A stretch of 64,000 nt of DNA from Talaromyces rugulosus (GCF_013368755.1 NC_049563.1:2542001-2606000); one strand, 5' to 3'. Numbered from the stretch's first letter, positions 36,406 through 48,113 are shown. Translations and numbers: made by a program. The notes: generated by a model not told the origin, from the sequence alone.

Positions 36406-37477
36406 ATGAGCCCTCGTGAGTGGCACAAAGGCTATCTGCTTTGCGCTTTGCAATAGCTTGGATCTAGGAGTGCTTTTTTTTGCATGGGTGCTAACATTGG
36501 GTTTTATTAGAGCGCGAACATTCCTCCGGTGACGAGTCCACTGGTGGCCCAATTCCGTTTGAGGTCAAGAACAAAAAAACGGAGGAGAGTGGTGACGAGG
36601 ATTCTGAGAGCGAGGAAGAGGACGTGTATGCCACTAATTCTCCAATCGCCTGCACCGATGGCTGACGGGTATATTAGATACGTCGTTGAAAAAATTGTCG
36701 GTCATGAGTTTAAGAAGAACGTACGTCTAGTGCAACAAATCCGCAAAGTGAATGAACGGCCCGCCAGCTAACTCCGACACCAGGGCGATTTATTGTTAAA
36801 TGTCAAGTGGAAAGGATACGATGACCCCGAAGACCAGACTCTGGAGCCTGTGGATGGATTACTGTATGGTTGATTCTCCATCGACGCGGCCAACACAGCC
36901 AGCCTTGCTTACTATTTTTGTTCATACAGGGAGGGCGCAACAGAAGTCGTCCAAGAATACTTCTCCCAACTGGGCGGCCGACCACAGCCACCCGGAAAGC
37001 AAGCCCCAGGGAGAAAGCGAAAATCCATGAGTGAAGCCAAATCAACACCCGATCCAAAGAAAACGAAGAAGCCTAGGGGCACGGCGAACGGCACTGAGAC
37101 TTCCGCAAAGAGAGAAGCCCATGTCTCACCTGACGACGACGAAAGGGATATCAGCCCAGAGGATTGGGAGGAAAAAGATGTCGACAAGGTCGAGACGATA
37201 GTGCCGGATGAGAAAGGAAACCTTTATGCGTACGCACAGTTTAAAAATGGCAAATCCGTCAAAATTGCAATCGAACAATGCTATGAGAAAATGCCAATGA
37301 AGGTGAGTCAGCCTATACCCAGTGGAATTTAATATTCCCATATATATATTGACCTGCGCTTACAATCAACTAGATGTTAAAATTCTACGAGGCACATCTG
37401 TATGTTTCACGAACCTATCAAAATGGAGAAATTAACTGACCATATATTCAAGCACATTCAAAGAAACTACTAATTAG
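36406..37477 (+). CDS. HP1-like heterochromatin protein (chromodomain plus chromoshadow domain)
   Basis: Nuclear reader of H3K9 methylation, equivalent to HepA/Swi6/HPO. Seven exons: 36406-36415, 36511-36625, 36678-36720, 36784-36863, 36930-37302, 37374-37399 and 37453-37477; 223 residues. The chromodomain starts at Tyr43 (YVVEKIVGHEF) and includes NVKWKGYDDPED. The three aromatic cage positions (Tyr of YVVEK, Trp and Tyr of KWKGY) are kept. The usual TWEP motif that follows reads TLEP, a Trp to Leu change. A basic Lys/Arg/Pro hinge follows, then a chromoshadow domain (about 160-220: EDWEEKDVDKVETIVPDE, YAQFKNGKSVKIAIEQCYEK, MLKFYEAHLTFKE). The last intron uses an AAG acceptor. Its neighbours are CCT5 (divergent) and Rap1 (convergent). 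Confidence 0.93.
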
Positions 37478-37865
37478 ACGACAATGGCCTTGAACCCCCT
37501 TTTCAGGGCCCCGTCGAAGGGCAGCTAAGATCCTTAATACTTAGCTTTGTGGAGGGCGTACCGTTTTACCTTGTTATGTGAACAGGAATTGTTTGTTATC
37601 TTTGGATTTACCAGCTTATTTGATTACCGGCAACATTTTCGTTCTTTCTTTCTTTTTTCTACATGTAATTTTAACATTACCACCGCCGTTTCTTGTATTC
37701 GATGCTCCTGCTTGTGCTTTCTATACGGCCATTCTATCGTCTTTAGGGAATATCAACCAAGCGTTTCATGTGAATTTTCCAACAGCTCAAGGCCAATGAT
37801 TAGGCGAGATAAAGTAGTTCAACGTCATTTTCGTTTCTTCTGAACGACAAATACACGCAAGTCGA
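37478..37865. other. Convergent gap between HP1-like gene and rap1
   Basis: 388 bases, presumably both 3' UTRs. Nothing else seen. Confidence 0.5.
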
Positions 37866-39447
37866 TCAGTCTTCTTCCCTCATAACCACATCTTGAGCTT
37901 TCTGGCGCTCTTCCAGATACTTGAAACGCTCGTTATAAAAGTCGGATCCATGCTTTTGAAGTAAACTTTGAATTTTCCGCGTTTCAGAGCCTAGGAGAAT
38001 CTCGTCTTCGTCCTTTGTCCAAACACCCGGGATGTCGCTCGGAATTTCATGGCCTGCACTGAGCAAAGCCACAACACGGTCTGCTAACTCTGCATTCATA
38101 GAAGTGCAGTCTAGAGCCATGATAAGATGCTCGCCGGTTTTACCGTTGCGTATGTGTTCTTCCATCCAGGCCGCAACACCTTCACTGTCACCGTCCTCGT
38201 CCGGGTCTTCATCACTGTCGTCCTCGCCTCCAAGAGCAGGTCCAGCCAGTGGTAGCTCCAGCAAGGCCGCGAGGTTGGTTTCCTCTTCGTATTGCGACGT
38301 GGTTTTTGATTGTGATCGAATAGATTCGGGTGCTGGGCCCCGATCGGTTTGTTTTTCTGTTGTAGGGACATTATCAGACTGGCTAGGTGTAGACGGACCA
38401 GCTTCTGTCGCATGTCGTCTACGCTTTGCCGGGTTATTATCCGTGTCAAATTTTGGCACGGCTGGAGGGTCTTCATTGGAGAGCCGCTTCCGCTTAATTA
38501 CTTTCAGGTTGCTTCTTGCAGGCTGCCTGACCAGCTCCGTTGCTTCAGAAGGGCCAGCCTCGGCTGCGGATGGTTGATTCTCTGCCTGAGAAGATGCATT
38601 TCTCCACACAGAAGACTCTGGAGTACGTGGGATGGAGTCGGACTGGGCATTTCGAACAGCAGAAAGCTGCTGAGAATATCCTCGTTGTGATCCTCGCTCT
38701 GACGAGCTTTGGTCTTCGGCGGCTGTGTCTTGCTGTTGGTCTTCTTTAGGAGGGCCACCAGGACGAGGCTTTCCACGGATGTGTTTCAAATAACGATCCC
38801 GGTATGACTGAAATGTGTGTCGAGGATGCTGAAAAACTGGTTAATATGATCTTCTCTCACTTTCATTGCATGCTTACATCTTTAGCCAGGTGTTGATAGA
38901 TCAAATTGCCCGAAACCTGATCTCCTCTCTGTTCATATGGATTCAACCAGTCCCACAGAACCTGATCATCCTCAAGCGTGTAAGGTGTTCTACGGGTCCT
39001 CGCGGGTATGTTGTGTGCACCAACTGGACGGTGGGTTTTGCCAGCTCTGTGAGCTTCCAGGTCTTCAAGTTGACCGTTCAATATGGACTTTTCCACATAT
39101 TTGTATGAGTACCTTGTTTTTATATTCAGCACATGAATACACAAATTCAACATATGACTCCATAACTTACGTATCCAGCGGAATTTCACGTTTTGTGTGA
39201 TCCACTAGCTTAATATTTGCATCTTTCTCTTGAAGAACAACATCACCACCATTCAGCTAAATATAATAAAATTAGTCTGAAACTCCAAAATATAATCTAA
39301 TCAAATTAAATGAAGATTTACCTTGATGACTTCTTTGAACCTATCTCGTTGGGGGACATTCAGCGACAGCCAGAAGCGTTTGCCTTGAAACAGGGTTCCA
39401 GTGCGCCCATCTGGATGGGGTTTTGTATAAACTACAGTCGCGATCAT
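37866..39447 (-). CDS. rap1: Telomere protein Rap1 (BRCT, Myb, Rap1 C-terminal domain)
   Basis: Shelterin component acting at telomeres in the nucleus. Exons 39447-39322, 39256-39171, 39112-38878 and 38828-37866; 469 residues. The BRCT domain (about 15-90: LFQGKRFWLSLNVPQRDRF, GGDVVLQEKDANIKLVDH, YSYKYVEKSILNGQLEDLE) is split over the first three exons. The Myb-like domain (about 112-167: RTPYTLEDDQVLWDWL, GNLIYQHLAKDHPRHTFQSY, RDRYLK) follows, then a long polar linker with basic patches (IKRKRL, KRRRH) likely for nuclear import. The end (SAGHEIPSDIPGVWTKDED, LGSETRKIQSLLQKHGSDFY) is the RCT protein-interaction domain. ATG 39447 is chosen because MIATVVYTK resembles fungal Rap1 N-termini and the upstream ATGs hit stops. 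Intron 2 ends in AAG. Confidence 0.94.
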
Positions 39448-39957
39448 ATTTGGTTAATAATTCCAGTGAGAATATCGAGTTCGAATTTGAGCTTGTTCAT
39501 GCTAATGACCTTGTCTGGATAGAGCTGGCGAGGCGCATACAGGGGACGTGACGCGCTCAAGAAGAGAACTCGTTAGTCATTCAATCCGACTGTTCCTGGA
39601 GAGCTAATGGTCGCTAGGCGCGTTCGAGCACAGTCGAATCCCGAAAGTTCATTTCATGCTTCTGATCGAAGCAATCCCCAGAGGACAAAAACAGAATTAA
39701 AGGAGTGCACGACTTTTAAAAACGGGTCACGTGAAAGCACGGGAACGCTGAGTCCATTTTCGACGCGGCGAGATCAGCTTCGTCACTAGCCTCAAACATC
39801 CACTATGCATGCTACGCTTCTCCCCCCTTTCCTTTTAACGTTTCGGCCCTATGTTTAGCTCGTCCGGCATCATTACTTGGTGTGATCGAAATCTGAATTT
39901 ATAGATAATGACTAGATCACGACACAGCTAGCTGCTTTTGTTTTTCAAACCCTCAAA
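39448..39957. promoter_or_regulatory. Divergent promoter region, rap1 / swf1
   Basis: 510 bases between opposite start codons. Short upstream open frames exist on the rap1 side (ATGs near 39501 and 39539 on the minus strand) and might be uORFs if transcription starts upstream. Confidence 0.5.
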
Positions 39958-41301
39958 ATGGGTGGTGTGTTGCGAAATGTCGCGCTGGCCGTGCTGTCCA
40001 TTTCGCTTCTTGTATTCATCGCGCTTTTTGGCCGATTGCCAGCATTTAGGTACGCTTGTTCTATGTCGTTCTAGTGGAGCCATGTCCTCATGCGTGGGAT
40101 AGGAAAACACCCATCGGTTTTTTGCATAGAGCTCTCTGGATATACATTCCGCGTGGCCTGACTCGAATCGACTCATTTCTCACCGGGGGCCGGTTGCTCT
40201 CGTGCTGTACTGGCGCTGGCAAGTATTTGATGTACGAAAACCATCCGGTCGTGTTGGTACGTACTTTTTTTTTGGTTTTTTTTTTCTATTCTGAAAACTT
40301 GCGCTTACCAATGCTAGATATTCTTCGCATCGCTCTTGTCAATCTCCGAGCTGGTATTTGTACCGGCTGCATGGTCTAGACTGAACGATCTACACCGGAT
40401 CGCTGTTCCAATATCAATCAGCCTGCCATATATCTACTTATATGCCAGTGTGACAACAAAATCTTCCATCACTCCGGAGAATGTCAGAAGCGAGTTGGCT
40501 CGGTATCCATATGACCGAGTTCTTTTCCACCCGGGGAACGAGTGCTCTACGTGTCGTGTTCTGAAGCCTGCGCGGAGCAAGCATTGTAGTGTTTGCAACG
40601 TCTGCGTCTCCAAGCATGACCACCACTGTGTCTGGCTTAGCAATTGCGTGGGTCGCAATAACCATCGCTACTTTATAGGCTTGCTACTGTCTCTCACGGT
40701 CTTGCTCGCATACGGTGTGAGACTGGGCTACGTCATCCTCGATGAAAATTTACAAATGACGCTCTCCCACAGTCGAAGCTCACGCTGGAGCGCCGGGCTA
40801 TCCTGGTCTACGTTTATCAACTACTGGGGTTATGCCGTCACCGATGAACTTCGAATCGGCTCTATTTTTCTGCTAACAGTTATGACAACGCCGCTTGCTT
40901 TGGGATTCCTGGTCTACCATTGCTATCTTATCTGGGCTGGAATGACCACCAATGAGACGTCAAAGTGGGATGACTGGAAGGAAGATATTGCGGACGGGTT
41001 GGTTTACAGGGCAAGCAAGAGGGAAATCTACAGAACCCCGAAGCCGCGGAACGACTCTATCGAGCCAAAGTCACGCTGGCCCGGGACCACTGACCAGGTC
41101 CTGATAATGACAGGTGGTGAGCCACCCAGGGTCGGTTTTTCCATTGCCACGCAGTCCAGTTGCATCCTGCAACCTGAAGATGAAAATGCACCTGCCGATC
41201 CGCGGTTCCATCGCATCGGAAACATTCGAACTATCGACAATATATATGACCTGGGGTTTTGGCGGAATCTGAGAGATACGATGAACTGGGATGTACAATA
41301 G
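39958..41301 (+). CDS. swf1: DHHC palmitoyltransferase Swf1
   Basis: ER-membrane S-acyltransferase that palmitoylates juxtamembrane cysteines, in yeast of SNAREs such as Tlg1. Exons 39958-40049, 40103-40256 and 40318-41301; 409 residues. A hydrophobic N-terminal anchor (NVALAVLSISLLVFIALFG) and further membrane segments flank the cysteine-rich DHHC domain: CSTCRVLKPARSKHCSVC, then KHDHHCVWLSNCVGRNNHRY, with the catalytic DHHC at 183-186. The usual TTxE-like motif after the last membrane segment appears as MTTNETSKWDDWK. The C-terminal tail is polar. The order of segments and the DHHC-CVW context match Swf1 rather than Pfa4 or Erf2, as far as I can tell without alignment. It is divergent from rap1. 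Confidence 0.93.
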
Positions 41302-41568
41302 TGACTATGACTATCTTTGGATATACATGAATAAATATCAAATTAAGAAGTGAATGGAATTTCCTGTGAACAAGCGATAAGATAACGCCCGGAGCGGAAA
41401 AACCGGGCCCGGCCGCCGCCAAGTTTGAAATGATGATTGAAAGTTAGGATCATTTCCTCCGCATCTTGTCCGCTCTTTTTTTTTCTTTTGCAACTGGCTC
41501 TGCTGTCTTTATTGTGCTGCTGCGACTTGACCCCTCACTGTTGGCCCACGGCCGGTTCTCGTAGCAAT

Positions 41569-44427
41569 ATGACAGAACACAATTTTAGAGGAAGCGAGCC
41601 AAAATGCACCCCCGCCGAGCTGCTGCTCAAGGTCGTTCTTGCGGGGACATTGAGTCACTATGAGACGCGAGGCATGATCGACGACAAACAGTTGGAGGAG
41701 ATGCTGATTGCGGGGAAGAAGATTGTTCTGAAGACGCGCCATGAAATGGAAGTCCGGTATGTCGTTTAACCTTTTCTTCTTCTTTTGACAAACGTTTTCA
41801 TATAGTTTTGGACTGAATCTAACAAACACTCGTACAGACAAAGTCTTGCCCTGTCTACGGATATCTGGCAAGGCCTCACCGACGTTCTCACCAAAGCGAT
41901 CCCAGTCTTAGAATCGCAATCGTTTGCCTGGAAATGCCCGCCGACGGCAAACTACGATCATTCGTCCTCTAATTTGATAGCATACAATTACCTTAACCTA
42001 GTCAAGGACATCGAACGACTTCGTGACCTCTGTACCATCGCTCGAAACCTTCTCGCCACCACCAACAGAGCGCAGAATTTGGCAGCAGAGAAAGGGTTTG
42101 ACCAGCGGATACTGGCTTTGATTGATACATGCGTTCGGGTCACCGCCCGAGGTTTCGACGGAGATGCAAATGCGAGAAACGAGGAGCGTTGGCAAAAGGT
42201 TGTCAACCTGTACAAAAGTCTGTTGATTATATGCCTGCAATTTTTGAACAATTTCATCATGCAAAACGAACAGCGCAAGCTTGTTCTGTGGTTGGATGTG
42301 TTCGGATACCACTCAAATGGCGATTACAAACTCATCACGCCAATGGAACCACTTGATCCCGCAAGCCCTTCACCACAAGGCGTTGCTCCGATTGTGAGGA
42401 CGGGTGAGCGATCGATCGACCCTCCTCGGAGCGAGCAAGCAGCCGAAGACTTGTTGATTGAGACTATCTCAAGTTTTCCGAGAGAGCCCGCCAACATCAA
42501 GGAGGAAGCCGCCATGCTATTGTTGGCACAAATCAAAGATCACATGGAGAAGCTTCTTGGACGTGACCTGAGAGAAATTCAAGAGATGGGCAAGGACCCG
42601 GAACAAGTGAAGGAAATACGTACCGCACTAACGGCAATCCTTGGACATAAAGCGGACGAAATGAGAGGATTAAAAGACCGAACACAAGATCCTCCGGAAC
42701 CAGAGGAAGATATCAAAAAGCAACCTATACTCTGCATAGACCGAAGCGCCACAGCAGGGTATCCACGAATCTGTTGGGCAGATCTTCCCGACTTCGAGAG
42801 GTACAGTGCATTTGCAGCAGACTCGCCTATAACCGAAGAGGATACGACCATGTCTCGGACTTATCAGTCTGGGGTTGACGCCTTGCAATTAGCCAAGCAA
42901 GAGTTGATGGCTCGTGCACAAGAAGCTTCTCAAGCACTCGGCGAAGGCGACGATCCCTATGACCATGATGACGGCGTTGGTGATGATGATGGCCAGAGCC
43001 TTGACGACGGTGTGGAAGGCAGTCTTGATGAAGAAGATGAAGAGGAAGAAGACGAAGATGACGACGACGACTATCGGGGTAGACCCGGTGATCAACAGCG
43101 AGGGCTGTTGACGGATATTCCTCTTGTCTTGGGCCCAGCCGAAATTGAGGCACTTCCAATGATCGTCAAAGCTGGTATAGTGGACAATCTAGGGGTGAAG
43201 AATGGGGACCGAGAAGTGATTCAGAACATGCAAGCAATTCGATGTCACATCCTGCTGACACAGGAAACCGGCCGCAACTTGCTCCGTGAATTATTGATTT
43301 TCATCGCGGCTTGGGATCTCCCTGACGAGGAGCAATACTTTAAATATATGGAGCAGATTATGGAGGCGATCCTGAAAAATGGCTTAATGTCTCACGCTTA
43401 TGCTGATTTCGGCCAGCAGAAGGATATCATCTCTCCAGCACAAGCGGTCGTGGTGAAGATCCTGACACAAATTTTCAGAAAGAAGTATACACCAGGGTCA
43501 TTAAAGCAACCCAAAGACATTCCGCCAGCTGAGCCCCCGATTCCAGCCAGTTTAACAAGGGTAGATGTACTCACAACGCGATATATCTTTACCATCTTTC
43601 GAGGAACCATCATACCAGAGTCATGCGGCCTGATCTATCTTCAAGGCCAAATCCGAGCAAACAGAGCATTGCCAGAGGATTTCCCGCTAAACCTTTGGGA
43701 TATGGAGAGGGTATACGAAGGCGTATATCAGCTTGTGGAATTTTTCGCAGTGCTCACAGAGAACAACGACTGGAAGAAATTGCTTATCAAATGGGAGCTC
43801 GCCTATGATTTGGTTACACTGCTGAAGGAGTTGGACGCGAACATTCCCAAAGGTTCCCTTAGTTCAATGATGACCAACCCGCCGCCAGCTTCAGCTTTCC
43901 AGGGTGCCAACAGTCCTACCAAGGAATCTGCGCAACCAGTTGCGGTGGAACGCCCGTACGACCCCACCGATGTTGACCCAGTAGACGATAACGGCGATGA
44001 TTCTGGCTCCCGAGCCGACTCTGCGCCTATCACCGAAGATCCCTGTGAATTCGAATGGCGCAACCTCAAAAAACTTGTCCTACTGGTGCTGTCCTCCCTC
44101 GTGTGGCGATCTCCTGAAGTCCAAACCCAGATTCGCGAGCATCGCGGTGTAGAATGTATCCTGTCCTGCACCAGTTTCGATGCACACAATCCTTACATGA
44201 AGGAACATGCGGTCATGTGCTTGAAATTCCTTCTTGAAAATAACAAAGAAAACCAGAAAATCGTCGAGGAACTCGAGGCCAGGGAAGTCGTTCGAGACGA
44301 AAACGGCGTGCTGGAAAAGAGTGGCTACGAAGCGGTCATTGACGAGGTGGGCAAACTGGCTATCCAGAAGAAGACTGGGCCAACGTCGGCCACGAGTCGT
44401 ATTGAGGAATTGTTAGAAGAGGAATAA
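41569..44427 (+). CDS. ctr86: Ataxin-10 homolog (copper transport protein 86 family)
   Basis: Two exons, 41569-41756 and 41838-44427, phase 2; 925 residues. The frame upstream of 41569 has no ATG. The protein is mostly alpha-helical (armadillo-like) with a very acidic insert (about 459-475) that is probably disordered. The C-terminal region (about 800-875: CEFEWRNLKKLVLLVLSS, RSPEVQTQIREHRGVECILS, NPYMKEHAVMCLKFLLEN, NKENQKIVEELEA) is the ataxin-10 homology domain. The yeast relative Ctr86 was named from copper transport, but its biochemical role is unclear; human ataxin-10 acts in cytokinesis and neuron survival. It is convergent with a RING gene. Confidence 0.93.
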
Positions 44428-44681
44428 TTTTTTCCGGCTCTGCTGGGAACTTCCACATAGACCTTTTTTATGAACCATCATGCATAATGAGACGAATGTA
44501 CGAAAGAAATGAACGGAATGACATGTGAAAAAAAGTGTTTTCTGATTCGTATAGCTAAGAGGTATAGAATAAATATACTCAAAAAAAAAAGTGCTCTCAT
44601 CTTGTCGTAAAAATTTGTATGTAGAATTTCGAGATCAGACTTGACTCATTAAGTTCTTCGGTGCTTCACACTATTATGGTA

Positions 44682-45523
44682 CTAACCATACATCCCATCC
44701 AGATCGTCTTCATCGTCCTCCACAGCTGCAGCTGCAGCTCTCCGTTTTTCCTGCTGTTTTCTTCGCTCCAATTCCTTCTCGCGCTGCTTCTTTCCAAAAT
44801 CCGTTCGGTCTAACGGGCATGTTCCTCGGAGGCGGAGCCAGGGCCGGACGCATTCGAGATCAAAAAGATGCGTGGTATGGCAGGGTAGTCGCACAACAAG
44901 GGGGTAAGGGTCGTCGAGGAATGGGTTACTGCAAATCGGACATGACTGTGAGTCGTTGAGTGTTGAGCGAGGGACACGGTCGAGAGCTGGAGTCTAGTTA
45001 GTTTCTCAAGGAATACAGAATATCCATACAGTATGGGGGTAGCAAGAAAAGAAGAAAACACATACAATCGCAGAACTCTTCGTTGACTCCTTCCACTTCC
45101 CTTGGTGGCAATTCCGCACCCTGGACCAATGCCTCGATCATTTGATCAATCAGAGCAGCACCGTGATGGTCCTCGCCTGCCGTCTCGTCACCACCCTCAC
45201 CACCACCATCATCACCAGCGCCTCCAATGTCATGTTCCCGTCTCATCACATCAAATGCCTCTGCGAGTGAGCGGAAAGCCGCACTGACATCGCCAGGTAC
45301 GGGGACAGCATGTTCTCTCGTACGGGTTTCGGCGGGGTTGGGAGTGATTTCGGACAGAGTTGCGAAGAAGGTTGACAGGTCTGGACGGCGCGGGCGGTCT
45401 TGGTTGGTTATCCTGGGGTCGGTAGTATTGTGTTCGACTATTTGTTTTTTTCCAGCATGTTAGAGAGTTGACACGATTATGGGTAGGATTCTTTTGATTC
45501 TACTAACCCTCGTATGTCGCCAT
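44682..45523 (-). CDS. RING-finger protein, probable E3 ubiquitin ligase
   Basis: Exons 45523-45508, 45437-45066 and 44986-44682; 230 residues. The first exon codes for MATYE only. The RING is at about 145-190: CPIC, then VRLPCHTTHLFDLECVRPWL, then GTCPLDR. The middle ligands have the spacing C-H-x2-H-x5-C instead of the common C-x-H-x2-H/C, so zinc pairing is slightly unusual. A His/Gly/Asp-rich linker, a charged coiled-coil stretch (KKQREKELERRKQQEKRR), poly-Ala and an acidic end (EDDEDDLDGMYG) complete it. The second splice uses CCAG at 44987, needed for frame. Ubiquitin ligase activity follows from the domain; substrates are unknown. Confidence 0.85.
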
Positions 45524-46028
45524 TTTGTTATTGCGGTGCGGGGTGGCTCCCAGCGCACAGTAGATACTCGGAATTGTGTTCTAGCAAGTGCTTGTAGAAG
45601 AAAAAAAGTGGCTTCTGCAGGTCGAGTATTCTCGTTCACTGCCAATTGATGTATAGCCACTTGGGGGGTGTGGGTGAAACAGGTCGGAGGTAGCACGCGA
45701 TGCCCGGCGGCGCAAGGCAGAAGCCTCCATGCGTCAGCGCCTTCCTTCCCCACATGAGAGGCACTTCCGTGACTACATCAACTCACTCTACAAACACGTC
45801 AGGATTCTCTAACATAACTTGTTTTTTATTTCTTTTTCTTGGAACAGATTAAAAAGGTAAACGATGGGTAAGTAGGTTGGACCAAAGGGTCATGAAGAAA
45901 TCTAACACTAACACTATAACTCTAGTGGTAGCCATTTTCAAACACTCAAGGATGAAAGATAGCCTGAAATACAGCCTCAAGTATTAGAGCTAGCTCGAGA
46001 ACGGCCCTAGAGGCTTCGACCCTTATTA
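45524..46028. other. Intergenic between two minus-strand genes
   Basis: 505 bases with the promoter of the RING gene and the 3' UTR of the secreted-protein gene. No gene seen. Confidence 0.5.
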
Positions 46029-46747
46029 TTATAGATCATTAACCGCCAGTTTGGAGATAGTCCAGGTAACGCAGCCGTGGTGGAACCGCCCTCCCTGTTT
46101 CCAAAGGGTGAAATTGGTATTTTTGGTATCGCCTGTTTGAAGTCCAGAGTTGGTCAGCCATCCTTTCTTTTGGGGCAAGCAGCAGCCTAATGAAAGCGAT
46201 GCAAAGGGAAATACTTACACCCGTTGATGGCAGTGAACAGCCCTATATTGCACCTGTCGTGTATGTACTTATCTGCAAAATTGATAGTTCCGTTGCATGT
46301 TTCACTAGCAGAATATCCTGCCGTGGCAATCACCCTGCCATACTGCGGATCGTTGTCATCGGTAGGAGGGGACAAGAAATCAGACAGCATCAGATCCAGA
46401 GTACTGTTGGTTTTAGATGACAAATGGAGCGTGGAATTTCTCTTTGCCCAGGCGTTACAGGCTGCGGTGGCAAAAGTTTGCGCGCCTTCTTGAGTCATGA
46501 AGTAATTTGAATCTTCCGGAATGTGGTCGTTGTTTTCTGAGAGACAATACAGGTTTCCTCCATCTACGTCACGGCTACCACGCTTGGCCAGGCCGATTGT
46601 TCTGCGTGTGACGCCTTTGTATGTCCCGTCAGTTCCAGGTCGATATCAAGATAATATGCCAGTGGGAGACCTACCATGAAAAGGAGATGCTGCCACGAAG
46701 ATGGCAAAAAGCATCATACACAAAGACTGGAAGATTGCTCGGTGCAT
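46029..46747 (-). CDS. Small secreted cysteine-containing protein with Kex2-type processing site
   Basis: Exons 46747-46675, 46614-46219 and 46132-46029, both introns phase 1; 190 residues. Residues 1-20 (MHRAIFQSLCMMLFAIFVAA) look like a signal peptide. LAKR at 33-36 is a dibasic Kex2-type site that would release a mature chain starting GSRDVDG. The mature chain has six cysteines, several Asn-x-Ser/Thr sites (NST, NST, NGT, NFT) and a C-terminal pattern WKQGGRFHHGCVTWTIS reminiscent of small secreted effector-like or killer-toxin-like fungal proteins. I do not recognise the exact family and do not assign activity. Intron 1 ends in AAG. The TATA box is about 135 bases upstream. Confidence 0.8.
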
Positions 46748-48113
46748 TTTGATGGTCAGGTTATTTGGATGGGTTAACTTGGTAGTATACGACTAGTTGC
46801 TTGGGATACACTGAACCGAGAGGAAGAAGATAAAGTTTGAGTGAGATGTAAGAGGAAAAAGAGGAGGGTGTTACGAAGCCTTTTTATAACCAAGTCCTTA
46901 ACTCACCTACATGTAGGTTTGAGTCACTAGTTGGCGTGTTTTTGACTGGGCTAGAGTGGTAATGTGTCATCAAAACATGGTGTTTCAAAGGGTCATGGAC
47001 TTATTGGTGAGTCTTTGTACACTGCTCATTAATCGTAGCCGGTGTCTCTTGAGTTGTCTTTTGATTGGTGAATACTCGACTAGTCATACTAGTAGTCGGA
47101 GATCTAGAATGCTCTTCCGTGTTGAACTCCAATACGCAACTGGGATTATTCTTTGTTGTTGGATGACATGCCCCCTGGTTAGGTCCCGTTATTGGACTGT
47201 TTGGTGAGTCTGAAACGGCTTGCTATAATATCCGAGAACTCTACACATCACCGGCCTCATAACCTCATAAAGTGCCGATTATAAGTGAATAAGCAAAGCC
47301 ACTACTCTATATAAATAAACTAAATTTCATCTAGTAGAAATGATGAGAGGAAATATAGTTTGCCAGTATAGCTATTTTTTGTGTGAAGTTGATCGGACGA
47401 AAGAAAAGAAATTAGTGTTTGCGAACTAGAGTTTTCGAGCTCTTCAATAAAACAATAAATGGGGCAATTCATGCTTGGTAGTGACACTGACTTTCAAGGC
47501 AAATGTTTATATTTAGAAGAATCAAGAAAGATAGAATGAAAGAAGAAAACCGAAAAAGGGGGAGGAAGGAAGATTAAGAAAAGCATGAAACAGACAATGA
47601 TTTCTAAGACGCACATCATGGAGTTGAAACTCAGTTGAGGCAAGACTCACTGTGAACATACAAGGTACCTCTTGCAATTAATATACCATCAGATGCAGAC
47701 TTTTTGTCCTCCGTTCTTCATGGAAAATCCAGTAGATATTAGGGTAGGTTGAAGATGGCCTGCCAAGGGCTTTTTTGATTAGCGGTTTACACGTTGAGAT
47801 CATCCACCATAAAATAATGCATGAGTTTTTATAAAATCAGCTATTTTAATTCATGGAGCGAATATCGATCCCCAAGTCCTAAAGTATTACGCTGTTGAGC
47901 CCGTAGATAAAATAGAACCTCGGTTAGGTAAAACTGGCGCAGCGCCAACCAAGGCCGGCGACATATTTAAATTTAGCATGGTATTTGGTTGCTTTGGTTA
48001 TTTAATTGAAGATTGCTTAATACCGACCGAGAGCGAAAGTGGCTTAGCGTTCAAACGTTGGCGTTGTCTTTGTTTAACCATCTTCCCCTTGCTTATGCAC
48101 CGCTCTTCCAAAG
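46748..48113. other. 1.4 kb divergent intergenic region
   Basis: Apart from the TATA box, no gene or clear signal. AT-rich, with no open frame worth reporting. Confidence 0.5.
46882..46888 (-). promoter_or_regulatory. TATA box of the secreted-protein gene
   Basis: TATAAAA on the minus strand within CTTGGTTATAAAA, identical over 13 bases to the core promoter of the reductase gene at 32.1 kb. Confidence 0.5.
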
